Of a stretch of DNA of 64,000 bases, positions 1 to 12,791 are shown in pieces. The translations under genes were made by a program, and so were the position numbers. The stretch spans positions 125,349,625 through 125,413,624 of the forward strand of contig VDFB02252616.1 in assembly GCA_007258455.2 (NCBI GenBank), read 5' to 3'. Below the pieces are notes generated by a model. That model saw nothing but the letters and a program-made list of their open reading frames with translations. It was not told where the DNA came from and made no database searches. The stretch's first letter is position 1; each line of letters opens with the position of its first letter. This stretch comes from Sequoia sempervirens. Taxonomy: Eukaryota; Streptophyta; Pinopsida; Cupressales; Cupressaceae.

Positions 1-1410
1 AAGTGTTACTTGTTCACTATCAAATGGAACATTCTCCATTGCTTCTTCTTCTTGATTGCCACAAGAACTGCAAGAATCACCTTGCTGTAAATCAAAATCA
101 ATAGGTCCATCTTCATAATCAGAATATTCATTAGATCCCTCATAACATACACTTCTTTCCTTGTTTGTTATGCAAGACAACTCTTTTGTATCTTCATCTT
201 CCTCATGCAGGCTATCACAAGAATCATATTGACTTGCACATGTCTCATCTCCCACTAGCTACAGTATTTGATCAATCTCCTAATGCTCATCCATGATATC
301 ACCATTGTCTTCATACCTTTTCCCCTGCATGGTATCAATAAATTTATTTACTAGATCAAAGGTATGTTGTTTTTCTGGCCAATAAACTGATTCAGTCTCC
401 CCTGCTCTTACAAACTATTCAACAAATAGGGCCCTTGTAGGCCTACAATGAGAAGGTATTTGCATACAATTTTTTGTCATTCTATTGTACAAAGAAGTAA
501 AATGTTCTCCTTCATACCTCCTTATGTCAAGAAATGCATCAAAGGGGGAAATTCCATATTATGATTTTGTGATGGAGTCCTTGCTTTGAGTATACTCATC
601 TTCTTCTGCTTCAAATTGTTGATTCTAGCATACATATCGCTGCAAGTTATGATTTTCTTGAATCTCTAATAACCCATGGGAAGCCCAATTTGGTGCAGAC
701 AGATTTCCATATTGCTCAAGAAATTGATCTTCAAATCCTTGGAGAGATTTAATAGAAGCAAACGACAGGCTATTAAACCAATCCCTAGCTTCATCAATAA
801 GTGACATCAAAAATAACCTCATATGTAAATCCTCATATGGCACATCCAAGTCTTTGATGAAAGTATTGAAGCTCCTTAAATGATCTTCAACAGTGATTGC
901 GCTACTCCCTGTAAACATAGGGACAAGGATTCTCTAGTTGATATCCATTGGGTAAGGGTATAATTGAAACCCTGCTAGGTCGAATTGTCTAATCATTGTT
1001 TTGTATTGATGGGGAGGGTTAGGTGGGTACTATTGTTGGTACATGAGGTTATTGTATTGTGCATTATGTTGTGGGATATAATGTTGACCATGAGGTAGTT
1101 GCATATTTATATGCTGTGTGGGAATATTAGGAGGATGATTTGGCTATCTGTATTGATTCTCTATCTGATGGTGAGGAAACCTTGGTGGATCAGAAGGCCC
1201 TGCACTATGATTACCCTGTTTATGAGGTGGCACATACTTTGGGGGGAAATCAGCTGTAATGTTTTGAGCAGTAATTTGCAATTCAGCTTTTAGTTCTTCT
1301 ATCTCCATCCTTTGAGATTCAAAAAGTCCTTTGACTTCCTCATAAGTTAAAGATTTATAATTATCTTGAGGAGTATCATGATCAATAGGTCCACTTTGAT
1401 TACCCTCCAT
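1..1410 (-). pseudogene. Ty3/gypsy-type gag, partial and decayed
   Basis: Reading leftward from a start at 1410, one frame runs to the window edge. The N-terminal part (about 90 residues) is hydrophilic, followed by a Pro/Gln/His-rich spacer. Then comes a retrotransposon gag core around 918-625, recognised by the ARDWFNSL motif and the following FEDQFLEQYG segment, a pattern typical of plant Retrotrans_gag domains. Downstream, RRYEGEHFTSLYNRM continues the same domain. The frame stays the same throughout and is broken only by in-frame stops (for example just after 625 and near 570 and 408), with no frameshift seen. No zinc knuckle or protease is reached before the edge. Assignment to Ty3/gypsy rather than copia rests on recall of the gag core and was not checked by a search. 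Confidence 0.8.
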
Positions 1411-3598
1411 TTTTAGATCCCTGGGTGTCCATTTACTGCTACCAAGAGGACCTCCAGTATGACCTCCCCTGTATTAAGATCTTCTTCCATTCATGTTTGA
1501 ACAAATGCAATGTTTCTTTCGAATACCCACTCACTTTTTCAAAAGAAAATTTATACATTTCTTATTCTAACAAAGTCTATATAAATTCTTTTGACCCCAT
1601 AGATTAAGGCCCGATTCCAATTCAGGCATCCCACAGAGTTTCAATTTGTTAGCTCTCAAAAATGTAGGTGGAAAACCTCAAGAGGTTGCCAATCTCTTGG
1701 TATGTTTTAGAGTAACAGACAAGGTCAAATGAATTGAACCTTCTACTCTTCAGGTGTTGCTAAACCTAGGCAGGTATACCTGTATGAATGAAGCAGACTT
1801 AATGTGTTTATCTTCTTAAAATGCTTTGTCCATAAATGGCATAAGTGAAGTAACAAATGAAATCAAATTTGTATAAATCGAGGCAATATATTAATCTAAA
1901 TCCTAAATATGTTTAGTTAATGTATGTAAGGAAAATGAATGAATCCAATGGTGAAAATGTAGAGACTAGTGCCCTTATTAAAAAGTGTAGTCAAATGAAA
2001 TAGAAAAGGGCAACTTATTTTGGAGAAAAAATCAAATTGTTTTGGAATCTCTTGTTTATAACTTGTATAAACATGCAAGACTCTGATTAATAAGTTCTTC
2101 TTTAATAATCTAGATGAATTTCTTTGATTACTGTGATCAACCAAAAGGATTTAATCTTTGCTTGAAAGAACCAATCAATCAACCACACAGATACAACAAA
2201 TTTGCATTGATAAACTAATTATAAAATTGTTATATCAATTTAAACAACCAAAAAGAATCAATCTTGGAGACAACTTAATAATACTTTCAATAAATTCAAC
2301 AAACAATTGACACCAAAAATGAACCGCCACATCAATTGATTTTCATTGGAAATTCCATTTGAAATCACATCATAGTTCTCTATTTTGTGGAAATTTATTC
2401 CTATCCTACTCTATCTCTCAATCTAATATGATAATCCTCTCCATTCAAAATTGGGGGTGAATTCTTATACATCTGCATCTAAACAGACACATCGCTTCAA
2501 GTATCCAAACGTCGACCAACAATATTCGAGCTTTTGTTAATACTCGCCAAGCACTCGCCGAGACATCTCATAGTCATACCGATCTTTAGTGTTACATCGA
2601 CAGTCATCCTTTGGTTCTTTGTGTTTCACTGTGACCTTATGTTGTAGGGGAGATGTCTCACAGATTACATTATGTGTTACTGATATGTATTTTCTTAATG
2701 TATTTTCCAGTCGCTGAGACACAAGTATTTTCTCACTGAGATGTGTCCCTTTGTCTCATTCACTTCGCTGTGACCTTATGATATCGGGGAGATGTCCCAT
2801 AGGCAACCTTGTCTTATAGAAAGTCACCCTAAGTTCACTTTTGATCACCTAGACATAATCATTCTCACACCGATGCAACAACATGTCAGCGTGACCAAAC
2901 AAATCGGCAAGACTGCAAGACCTCACTCTGATAACCTTTTAATAGAATCCCCTTTTGTGCTCTATCGGTGAGACAATACAACTTCATTATGACTTCACAT
3001 CGATGAAATATTTCTCATCGAGATGTTCCTTCCATCACCAGTCGGCAAGACATGAAGCGTTCCGTAAGAGTTTCCTCTGAAGACCATTTAGTTTGGCTGA
3101 TAAACCTCCTCGTGCATTGGTCAGTGAGACATGACTCATTTGGTGAGACCACATACCAAATATAAAACTCCTACCAAAACATTGTTCAATGTGCTAGTCG
3201 CTGGGACGTAATGAGTTCGTCAAGACCTCATTCCGATGGTGGCCTTCTTGCCAATATGAATCTTCAGTCGCCGAAATAATGAAAATGTCTTGTCTATAGG
3301 TGCCTGTGAATGAAATCTAATCGGTGTGACAATAAATAAGTCTTGCCGACAGACTTACAACAGATATATATTAGTAGAAATACACAATGGGTCAAGAGAT
3401 CCTGATAAACTCATGCCGATATGGACCATAATGTGAAATATTCAGACCAAATGGATTTATTGGATTACATGGCCAAATATGGGGGAAATGTGCTCATGAT
3501 AGGACTTATTTGGAAACTTATGAGTATGAAGAACATGTAAAATCATCAGAATTTTTAAGTTCCAACAGGTTGAATTTAGCTTCTAAGCATGACATTAA
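1411..3598. other. Non-coding, likely LTR/leader remnants
   Basis: I find no gene here. It lies upstream of the reverse-strand gag and could contain that element's leader and LTR, but no primer-binding site or LTR end was found. From about 2480 to 3350 the sequence is richer in GC and repeatedly carries GAGAC or GCCGAGAC-like words. It also includes a short direct repeat: the block at 2626-2660 (CTGTGACCTTATG, then GGGGAGATGTC) recurs at 2763-2800. Confidence 0.5.
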
Positions 3599-4593
3599 GT
3601 GCTAAAAGTATTAGAATATTTTGAATTAGTTGTCTCCCAAGTTAGGTCTAGATTTTTTGCCAAAGATAAAAGGATTAGGCAATATAGGAATGCAATTTGG
3701 GATATTATTGAGGCCTTTGATGCTTTTGGCATAGACTGGATAGAAAAGGAACATAACGTCATAGAAGACTTATTAGCTAATATTGTTGTCATATTAGATG
3801 ATGTTACCTTTGATGGAATCTCTAGAATAGAAGTACAAACTTTGCCTGCAATGCCCGACAACATTTACAATTGGAAAGTATTTAAGGATGACAATGACAT
3901 CTTCAAATTCCTACATTGCTTTGATCAATATGAAAGATAAGCAATTTATTTTGGCTCATTAGTGGTTGATGTTGATGGAAAAGAGGTGTTATTTGGGAAT
4001 GAGGTAATTTAATTAAAAATAAATAAGATTTCCAAAGGCCTAGTCACACTAGAGAGGATCTTTGATTGCCCTGATAAATTAAATGTTAAGAAAGCATCTT
4101 CCCATAAGGAATATTTAGAAGAGATAAATCTGGGGACAAAGAATTCCACCAAAAGGGTGTACATAGGCAAGAAGATGAAACCCCATATGACAACTATGTT
4201 AATTGCCCTATTGCGAAAATACAGGCATGTGTTTGCATGGTCATATGATGACCTAAGGGCCTATAGAGAATATTTGTTCTAGCATGAAATCCCTTTGAAA
4301 CCTAATGTAAAGCCTTTCAGGTAAAAAAAAATGCCAATCAATCCTACTTTGCAACCAAATATGCAAGAAGAACTTACAAAGTTAAGAGATGTTGGGATCA
4401 TCCAGCCAATCAGGAATTCCTCATGGGTTTTAAATTTAGTTCCTGTCAAAAAGAAGAATGGTGATCTCAAGCTATGTGTAGATTTCAGGAATCTTAATGT
4501 CACATCTTTGAAGGATAATCATCCTTTGCCTAACATGGAGGCTATGTTGTGAAAGGTCACAGGGTGTGAATTACTCTAGTAGACATTAAAAAA
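3599..4593 (+). pseudogene. Ty3/gypsy pol fragment: RNase H-like plus start of RT
   Basis: Residues from 3599 to 3940 look like the C-terminal half of an RNase H-like domain (LVVSQVRSRFFAKDKRIRQYRN, then a linker with IPDN-like MPDNIYNWKVF). After a decayed linker, 4120-4260 gives the conserved lead-in to RT (EEINLGT, then FAWSYDDLRAY). 4331-4552 gives the RT start: EELTKLRDVGIIQPIR, LVPVKKKNGDLKLCVDFRNLN, and LKDNHPLPNMEAML. The order RNase H-like then RT is collinear with a plant Ty3 lineage I remember with an extra RNase H upstream of RT. RT stops after VTGCELL at about 4580, where unrelated AT-rich sequence begins. I read that as an LTR inserted into RT. Stops and at least one frame change make this non-functional. 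Confidence 0.8.
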
Positions 4594-6164
4594 TGTCCTA
4601 GGCCTATGACTCTTAATTTTCTTCATAATTCTTCCATCCTTTTCCCTTTCATTCTTCATAATGAAATAATGTTAATTATTTAATTATTTCCTATGACCAT
4701 ATATCCTCTATTAATTAAATAAATATTATTTATTTAATTGCGTTGTTAATTAAACCTATTTTCTTTCTAAAATTAAATAAATTTTTATTTATTTAATTCC
4801 TATGTCACTTTCCACTATATTAATTATTCGTTGGCCTTTTCTCTCTTGAATAATTAATAAATCTTTATTTATCCAATTTAATCTAATATCCTTGAATTAA
4901 AATCATTATTTAATTCAAAATGATGATTCCTCATTATCTCAATCATTTATAATTAAATAATATCTTTATTATTTATTGTGTCATTAATCACTTAAGTCTT
5001 GATAAGATTTGATTAGATTTGATTTCTCTAATAGATAGTTTTATCTATGCCAATCTTATCTTCTACATGCAATCCTCTATTAATTAAATAACTTTAATTA
5101 TTTCATTAATTCATTCTTATCTTTATTCCTTCTTTGATTAATTAAACAAATATTACTTATTTAATTATGTCACTAATTAAGTCTATCTTCTTTCTAAAAT
5201 TAAATAAACTATGATTTAATTAATTTCTACAACACTTTCAACTATAATTAAATAATCGCTTTAATTATTTAATTATTCCTTAACCTTTTCTCTCTTTAAT
5301 TAAATAAATTTTTATTTATTTACTTTAATCCAAAAATATTGAATGTTGAATTTAAATCATTTAATTCATAAAAAGATTTATCCATAGCATATTCCTCTAT
5401 AATTAGATAATCTTTTTGTTATCTAATTAGTCATTTATCACTTAAGTCTAGATATAATTAGATCATTCATGTATCTAGTGAGATAATATCTAATTATCTT
5501 TAATTAATGGACTTTCTATGTTAATCAATCTACTATCTAGATTAGATCTTGTCTTGTACTTTCCAAACCTCTATTAATTAAATAATTTTAATAAATTAAT
5601 TTTAAAATTTATTCTTATCTTCTATCCATGTCAATCTTTATCTTTTACATGCAATCTTTATTTTTCTATGTCTCAACTAGTTTCAACTAAAGATTAAATT
5701 ATTATTTAATTTAATCCCCACTTTTTATTCTTTATCACTCACACTAATTAAACCCTAATCCTTATGCATGTCACATCTTTCAATCTTAATCATTGAATTA
5801 TCTTTTAATCTGCGCTTGTCATTCGAAAATCATATTTTCTATAAATTGGCTTTAACTTCATCATTATTACTCCTCCCTAAATCTTATGAGTTTTGGAAGC
5901 AACTTTAGAAATCTTCAATGTTTTACTATTATCGTGATAATGAGGCCATACTTGCATGCTTAATGAAAATTTGAGGGAAAGTATCATACAATGGTGAAAT
6001 GGAGAAGGATAATGGAGGTTATTCATGGAATAACATAGATGTTTGGTAAAATTATTCATTTATGCATTGTTTTAACTAGTTTTCCATTGTTCTCAATTAT
6101 TAGCTTAGGTTTAGTTCAATTTATGCATTGAATTGCTTAACTTGTGAATTTTCCCTATGCTACA
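4594..6164 (+). repeat. Putative 5' LTR (about 1.57 kb)
   Basis: The sequence begins TGTCCTAGGCC exactly where RT homology ends, and it finishes ...CTATGCTACA two bases before a primer-binding-like TGGTGAACCCGACT. The interior is very AT-rich with many degenerate copies of CTATTAATTAAATAA and its complement. The matching right LTR was not found in the window. If real, this LTR belongs to the element whose gag begins at 9503. The TG...CA ends, the break in RT and the PBS-like site support the call; the missing partner LTR weakens it. Confidence 0.5.
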
Positions 6165-6166
6165 TT

Positions 6167-6180
6167 TGGTGAACCCGACT
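6167..6180 (+). other. Primer-binding-site-like sequence
   Basis: TGGTGAACCCGACT lies two bases after the proposed LTR end. It starts with TGG, as expected for pairing with a tRNA CCA end. I could not match it to a specific tRNA. Confidence 0.3.
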
Positions 6181-7422
6181 TGAAGACACAATCTTTAAAA
6201 AAATCTGTAGAAAATTTGATTTTTGCAGGAACAAGTATGGTTCAACGCATTTGAGGTACAAAATGACACATTTGACCCCGTGAACTGCATATGAAGAACG
6301 AAACAATGCATCTGACTCTTTGTGACACGTCTATGATTTCCTGTAATGCATTTGACTGGTAAAAACTATGACACATTTGGCTGGTAATTTTTTTTTTTGA
6401 TTTCCGATATTTCAAATTATCATTTTAATAATTTCAATTTTTCATTATCACTAATTCAAAGTTTGTAGCATTTGATCTTGTGGAGTTAACATAGTGTTTG
6501 CAAGATGATTCGTAGAAGAAAAATATACAAACTATGTTTTCAAGACAATTGATGAATATAAAGATTCAAACTACTAATGAAATTTGATGTAGGACATTTG
6601 TCGAAGATTGATTTTGAAACCAATTGTTTGATTAGATTAGCTAATATTTCATTTAGTGCTTGAAATAAATCATTGTTCTCTGTGTTTGGTGCATCCACGC
6701 ATTCTTTTATATTAAAACTTGATTTAATAATAAAAATATCCTCTCCCCTTGTGCACTTGTGAAACCCTAGGTGCAAGAGAAACTGTTATTGACTCTAGAG
6801 CTAGGCCTTCCTTGGTGGGAAAAATTACTCACCCCAAGGTGACTCAAACCAGCAATGAAGCTAAAGCCCAGCTACTCCTGACTGGTATACAAATGTGAAT
6901 GCTAATGGAAAAATTAGCATTATACGTGCATATTTTTTATGTAGACAAGTTAATCTTGCCTCACGCATAGCCACCTAAACAGGTGCCTTTATTAAAAGCC
7001 ATTTGTTTTTAGATTTCCAAAATCCCTTAATTTTCTATTGCAAGAGGTCAGACCTCTAAAGCCATCCCACATACATGTGGTTCTTAGTAGAGATGAAGAG
7101 TTTTTCATGGGAGATTCATGGGAACTTGAAGCTTGGTTAACTAGTAGAAGTGAGTGTCGTGGAGGGGAGCTAGTGTGGTCAGGCTTCTAATCATCTACTT
7201 TGAATAAGCACAGCTAGAGAAATCCAAGTGGGAACTCAATAGATATTGTACTTTCCAACCATAGGAATCATACTTGCCTATTTGGATTTAAAAAATTTCA
7301 CATCAAAATCAAACCAAAAAAAAGTTTTTTTCTGATTGTCTTTTGTTTTCCAAAAAATTAATCAAAATCAAACTAAAACAAACTTGCAAATTTATATTAA
7401 ACACATCTTCTATAGAAAATTG

Positions 7423-7640
7423 TATCTACTATTATGAGTCGCATCTATCAACCAGAAACATGCATCTGTTATATTGAGTCACATATGTTAACTAGAAACA
7501 TGCATTTGTTATACTGAGTCACATTTGTTAACCAAAAACATGCATTTGTCATACTAAGTCACATCTATTAACTAGAAACCTACATTTGTCATACTGAATC
7601 ACATCTATCAACCAGTGAACCGCATCTACTATTCAAAATC
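7423..7640. repeat. Degenerate 40-bp tandem repeat, about 5 units
   Basis: A unit resembling GAGTCACATCTGTTAACCAG followed by AAACATGCATTTGTTATACT recurs at about 7436, 7476, 7516, 7556 and 7596. The spacing is constant at 40 bp and there are a few substitutions per unit. Degenerate half-units continue to about 7830. Confidence 0.8.
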
Positions 7641-7734
7641 ACAAGTGTCAAACCTATATCTGCTATTCTGTTACACTGAAAACCACATCTAAAAACCTTT
7701 GTGATGCATCTAATCTAATGAGTTGCATTTACAG

Positions 7735-8845
7735 TCTATAACGATCCATCTTCCTATCACAAACCTGAGACATAGTTTACCAGTAAACTACATCTAACAC
7801 TGAAAACCACATCTATTAATTTCTACAACACATCTATTGAGTTGAACCGCAATTTCCTGATAACCAAAAAAATGAATTTCACTATCATATTATGAGGTCA
7901 AACAGGGTATGAGCAGGATCATGACGGGCCAAAAAGTGGCGATATGATGGGTATTTGTAGGGTATGTGGATAAAAAAATTACCCAAATTGATTAAATGAA
8001 AAGGGTTTTAAAGGAGATTCCTATTTTTCTACCAATATAAATTATGCTTTTACTTTGAATTATGACTAAAGTCCTAATTGATAGGTTGATTAGAAAAAAT
8101 CTATAGCTTTCAAATGATATCACATTTTGGAATCCAAAACATGCATCACATTCTATGGTTCGTATACTATAGGACTAAAAAAGAAAATTTGAATTTCATG
8201 AAGTTTGACCAAGTTAAGGTGGTCAAACATAATTTATATTTTAAAAATTTGCAATAAAAAGTCATAATTAATTATTTACTTGGAAAATAATTACAAAAAA
8301 TATGCATCACATCTAGACATGAGTCTCTACTTATGTCTAAAATTTTATAAAAATAATTATCATTTTATTGTTGTTTGGTGGTCGGACATACACCCACTTC
8401 TTATTTTCCCCGAAATTTAAGTACTACTACATTGGAATTTCAAATTTTCACCAAATAGATTTAAAATAAATAAATAAACCTAGTAGTTTAGAAACTAAAT
8501 TCAATTTGCTACAAATTCTATTCTTACATATTTCGAAATAATATAGATAACTTATTCAAATTTTTATGTCAAGTTGCCTAACTCTGGTTTTTCTAAATTT
8601 TTTGCCACTTAAGGGCTTGTTTTTTCCATGATGATCATACACATACCCAACAATCAAAAATAGTCTTTGAGTATCATTCTATAATGATGCATCTTCCTAT
8701 CACAGACCTGAGACAAAGTTTACCAGTAAACTACATCTAACACTGAAAACTGCATCTATTAATTTCTACAACACATCTATTAAGTTGAACCGTAATTTCC
8801 TGATAACCAAAAAAATGAATTTCACTATCATATTATGAGGTAAAT
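7735..8845. repeat. Direct repeat pair of about 165 bp, 0.95 kb apart
   Basis: The copies are about 7735-7896 and 8680-8845. They share CATCTTCCTATCAC, GTTTACCAGTAAACTACATC and a long block ending ATATTATGAGGT, with only a few mismatches. The roughly 780 bp between them has no recognisable gene. They lack clear TG...CA ends or an adjacent primer-binding site, so I do not call them a miniature LTR pair. Confidence 0.8.
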
Positions 8846-9502
8846 GAATAAAAGCTATTCTCTGATTATCCTTGCACAATGATCTTTCAACAGAAACCAA
8901 AAAGATTTGCTCACATTTTTCATGATTGCATCCTTAAGGTATCATTTAGCCATAGCGATAGACATACTAGTTGTAAACCTTAGTTACATTTTAGGATTCC
9001 TAGTTACCTTCAGATCAATTAGACTTTTAGGAAAATTACCTTTACAGATTTTAGAATAGGCCAACTTTCCATACTTTGGATAAACTTTTGCTTCAATGAA
9101 AATTGTCATTGAACCTAGTCACTTGTCACAATTATCATCTTTTTTCACCTTGGTGAGTCTTTCTAGCTCATTATTCTAGTTTGGGAACTCACTTTATCTC
9201 TTGTTCTTAGTCTCATAAAATTTCCCTTGACAAACTAAATTGAAGCCTTGGTTAAACTTTAGATGGTTACTAACCTCTTTTTAAATCTCCCAGAATTGAT
9301 TACCTTTGAAAGCTTGCTTATACTTAGACATAATAATTTTAGGACAACATCATTTTAGACTTTCCTTATTTTCCAAAAAAGAACAAAAACATAGTTGCAT
9401 TAGCATTCATTCCTTATATCCAAAAAATCCAAAAAACATAGACTAAAATCATATCATTCATAGACATAGTTCTGCATCATCTGCATTTTGAGCATATCTT
9501 AC

Positions 9503-12500
9503 ATGGTCGAAACAAGGTCCAAAAGGAAACAAAGAGAAATAGTTGATCCACAAGACTTTATCAAACCATTTTTAAATCCCCCATCAGGGACATCAAGACC
9601 ACACAAAACTTTATTGGAAATTTTTTTCACTAGAGACCAACAAGGAAACATTGTAGTTGAATACTTAGGCGTTGTTGCACAAGACCCATAGTTTGCCTCT
9701 TTTGTAGATGAATACTTGGCACAAGATCCTCAATGATATCTAGGAAAATTGTTAATATAAGGTGCCACATTACCTTCTAGATTTGACATTCACACATTGC
9801 AAACTTCATATACCCAAGGGTGATCCCACAATAGTGGTCTACAATTTTTGGCCAAACTGGACACTAAAATATTTTTTTGTAACTAAATCTTCACTTTCGG
9901 GCACTTATAGCGGCTAAACCGTGAGGAATTTGAAGATGATGCAAACTAGAGTTTTATTTTATGAATTTTTTCTGTAGATTCTAAATATATTTTTTCAAAA
10001 TTTTGGAATCAGATTGCACTTTTTCCATCTCCCTCGAAAACTAATTTTTTTGAAAAACAACATTTTTAAAAGTGACGCTCACCGTATAACGTATAAATTT
10101 TTTTCCATCAAGGATAAAATTCTAATTCTTTAAAATTGAGATTCATAACTTTGATATCTAGTGATTCCACTTGGTTAGATAGTTTTTATTGAATATTTTT
10201 CTTTAATCAAGTTTCAAAGTCAAACCACTATAATTCACATAGCGAATCAGATAACGTAACTTTTTTGTATGTATCAAAATTCAAATTGTTTCTCTTGTTG
10301 GATCAAAGACTCCAATATCTGGTGCACTCATATTTTTAGATTTTTTTATAATCTACTATTTTCCACATGTGAAGAATAGAGAGCTTGATTTTCAATGAAA
10401 AACCTACATTCACAAGAAATAAAAAATAAATATAATAATAAAATTAAATTTATTTAAAATTATACTTTTTGGGAAGCTTATAATAAGTACTACATACTTA
10501 CAAAAAATAAATTTTAAATGAATTCATTTGATCCCCCAAAAGGTAAATCAAAAGTGGTTTTTTATCAGCATTTTGATAGGTGTAAAGGAGACTCTGTTAT
10601 AGGTATGGTTTAAAACTAGTGGGGTTCTATCCAAGGGGGTTTGATCTAAGGTAGTTTGATCAAACCCTCTTCAATTGGAATGCTTTAAATGGAAATTTTT
10701 AAGGCTTAAATCATTATATTTTCTAAAAATATGTGATTTCAGCAAAAATCTCTCCGAAATTGTAAACCAACTTTGTGGGATCAACCCCCAATGGAAAAAC
10801 ATGATGACATCTAGTGCCTTTATTCCTCAAGTAACTGTAGCTATACCATTTGGAGTACCTACACAAAGTGCCACAAAAGTACACACATCACCATTTGGTA
10901 CATCAATCATGACACAAGGCCTTAATTTTACTACAAAGGCATCATCATCAAATCCCTTCAGCACCAATACGGGAAGAAAAAGGCCTAAAGTCAACATAAA
11001 CACAACAACTGCTATACCAAAAATCAACACCACTAGCGCCATTCCACAAATAGGGGTTTCACAAATAGGACAAATACCTCAAATAAAAATTGGGAACCAA
11101 CCCAATCCTTTGCAAAACATTTACATTCCCAATCAAAATCCACCCGTCATTCCAACACTGAATAAAAAAATTTCAAACAACATTGGATTCCATAACACTT
11201 ACATAGACCCCAACAATCCGACTAACACGTCATTGAAACAAGTGGATCTTGTGAAAACACATATGCAAGCCCTTCAACAACAAATGGACAACATGGCGAT
11301 GTCTAGCAAAAAGACTTTTTCAGCAAAAGACTTATGTCCATTTCCTTTTGACAAAGCTCTATACATGAAACCCTTCTCACATGGGTATGTTACACCAAAC
11401 ATGCCTAAGTATAATGGGAAGTGTAATCCTATTGAACATATAAGGGAATTTTCCACAATCTGCATAGATGTTGCATATGACCCCACATATCTCTTGACAC
11501 TTTTTCCATGAAGCCTTGTTGGAATAGAACATGAATGTTTTTCTCAACTTCCATATGGAATAAGGTCATGGGTTGAGCTATTCGATGCCCTGTTGAAATA
11601 CTTGAAAAGAAAAAGGTCACCATATTCCTAGAAAACCTCAATTCAAATTAAGAAGTGACTTAAGAGTACACTTTTTGACTTCTTTTGTGGAACTAGTAGA
11701 AAATGGTATCATGCTTGAAAAGTCTCTCATTGACAAAGGTGAAATCAAGATTTCAAATAGAAATCCAAATGTTCAAAACATCCCTAATGATAGGAACAAA
11801 TTTTAATGTTGAAACAAGAATGTAACAAATGATGGGATTATTGATGTTAAAACCTTACAAGCAAGACCAATAATTACACTTAGAGGACACAACCCCTCTA
11901 ACAACACACTCAACAATGTCTATCAAGCTTCCAACACTATCCAAAACACCCAACAACCATGACTGCAAAGGAGGTTTCTAAAATGTGAATTCACTCCCCT
12001 AGGGGAACCAATTAAATCAGTCTTTAAACAAATTCTTGAGCACAACCTCATACAACTTCAAGAGCCAAGAAAATTTAAACCCTTTTGGTGGGATGAAAAT
12101 TATTTTTGTGATTTCCACTGAAATAAGGGACACTGTCTACAATTTTTTTGACAATTGAAGAACATTATATAGGCTATTGTGAAGAACAAAACTATTGAAG
12201 TTAATGGACAGAAATAGACATTGTCAAAAAATAATCACAAGGTCTTTACTGATCCATTACATGACCATGGAAAAGGAAAAGCCTCTAGTTCAGGAAATAA
12301 GACCAATAATTCAGCAACCTATGCTAATGTCAAGTATGATTATAACCATGGCCCAATCATAAATCACATTTGAGTCTTCAATGGGAATATCAACACTATT
12401 ACCATTAAGAAAACTCCTAAATGTGTTGTCAACACTCACTGAACCAAGATAACCATCCAAGGCCCTCCATCACATCAACAACAACAATCCTCCAAGCCTC

Positions 12501-12791
12501 AATATAATTTACTTGACCAGTTGGGGAAGACCCCATTGCAAATTTCTATCTTGGAACTATTGAGTATATCACCTAATCACCGAGCTCTTCTAGAAAAAGC
12601 TTTACAAAGCACAATTGCCCCAAAAAACCTTGATGTTAATCATTTCCAAGAAATGGTAGGCTACCTAACCAACTCTCATCATGCTACCTTCTCTAAACAA
12701 GATTACTCAACTGAGAAGAAAAACCACAATGACCCATTGCACCTCGAAGTTCTTTTTCATAAAACAAAAGTTATATGAGTCTTGGTAGATG
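9503..12791 (+). pseudogene. Ty3/gypsy gag and start of protease, twice interrupted
   Basis: The gag starts at 9503 with MVETRSKRKQREIVDPQDF and runs to 9817, where a TIR element (9818-10786) is inserted. It resumes at 10787 in the frame of YTQ|WKNMM. A Pro/Asn/Gln-rich region follows, then the gag core (CPFPFDKALYM, HGYVTPNMPKYNGK, PIEHIREF, ending LTLFP at about 11510). Further on are FTPLGEPIKSVFKQILEHNL (about 11990) and a zinc-knuckle-like CDFH...NKGH (about 12110-12140) with stops. The pre-protease segment LGKTPLQISILELLSISPNH lies at 12521 onward. The frame ends at VLVD|, the first residues of the aspartic protease active site, cut at 12791 by a long-LTR element. Several stops and frameshifts lie between 11512 and 12520. 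Family identity is from recall. Confidence 0.85.
9818..10786 (+). mobile_element. Non-autonomous TIR element, copy 1 (969 bp)
   Basis: The left end GGGTGATCCCACAATAGTGG and the reverse complement of the right end, GGTTGATCCCACAAAGTTGG, form imperfect terminal inverted repeats extending about 31 bp. Both sides are flanked by CCCAA (9813-9817 and 10787-10791), which reads as a 5-bp target duplication. Removing the element and one CCCAA restores an in-frame gag (Y-T-Q-W-K). The interior has no coding frame. The same family occurs in the opposite orientation at 54138-55125. A 5-bp duplication with GG-starting TIRs does not fit the commonest plant superfamilies. An alternative 4-bp reading (CCAA) is possible because the boundary falls in a run of C. 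Confidence 0.85.

Larger units (their letters stand above)
6181..9502 (+). other. Long untranslated leader of Ty3 element, no gene seen
   Basis: This is about 3.3 kb between the PBS-like site and the gag start at 9503. It contains many dispersed copies of short words such as GCATTTGACT or ACATCTATTAA, the 40-bp minisatellite at 7423-7640, and the 160-bp direct repeat pair at 7735/8680. No open frame of recognisable type is present. A long leader is plausible for large plant Ty3 elements, but an unrelated insertion between 7897 and 8679 cannot be excluded. Confidence 0.45.

Noticed and set aside
7735..8845. Direct repeats as LTRs of a miniature retrotransposon
   Set aside because: There are no TG...CA ends, primer-binding site, polypurine tract or target duplication at the edges.
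10675..10790. Apparent N-terminus of the gag frame starting at 10675
   Set aside because: The first about 37 codons lie in the right end of the TIR element. The gag proper resumes at 10787.
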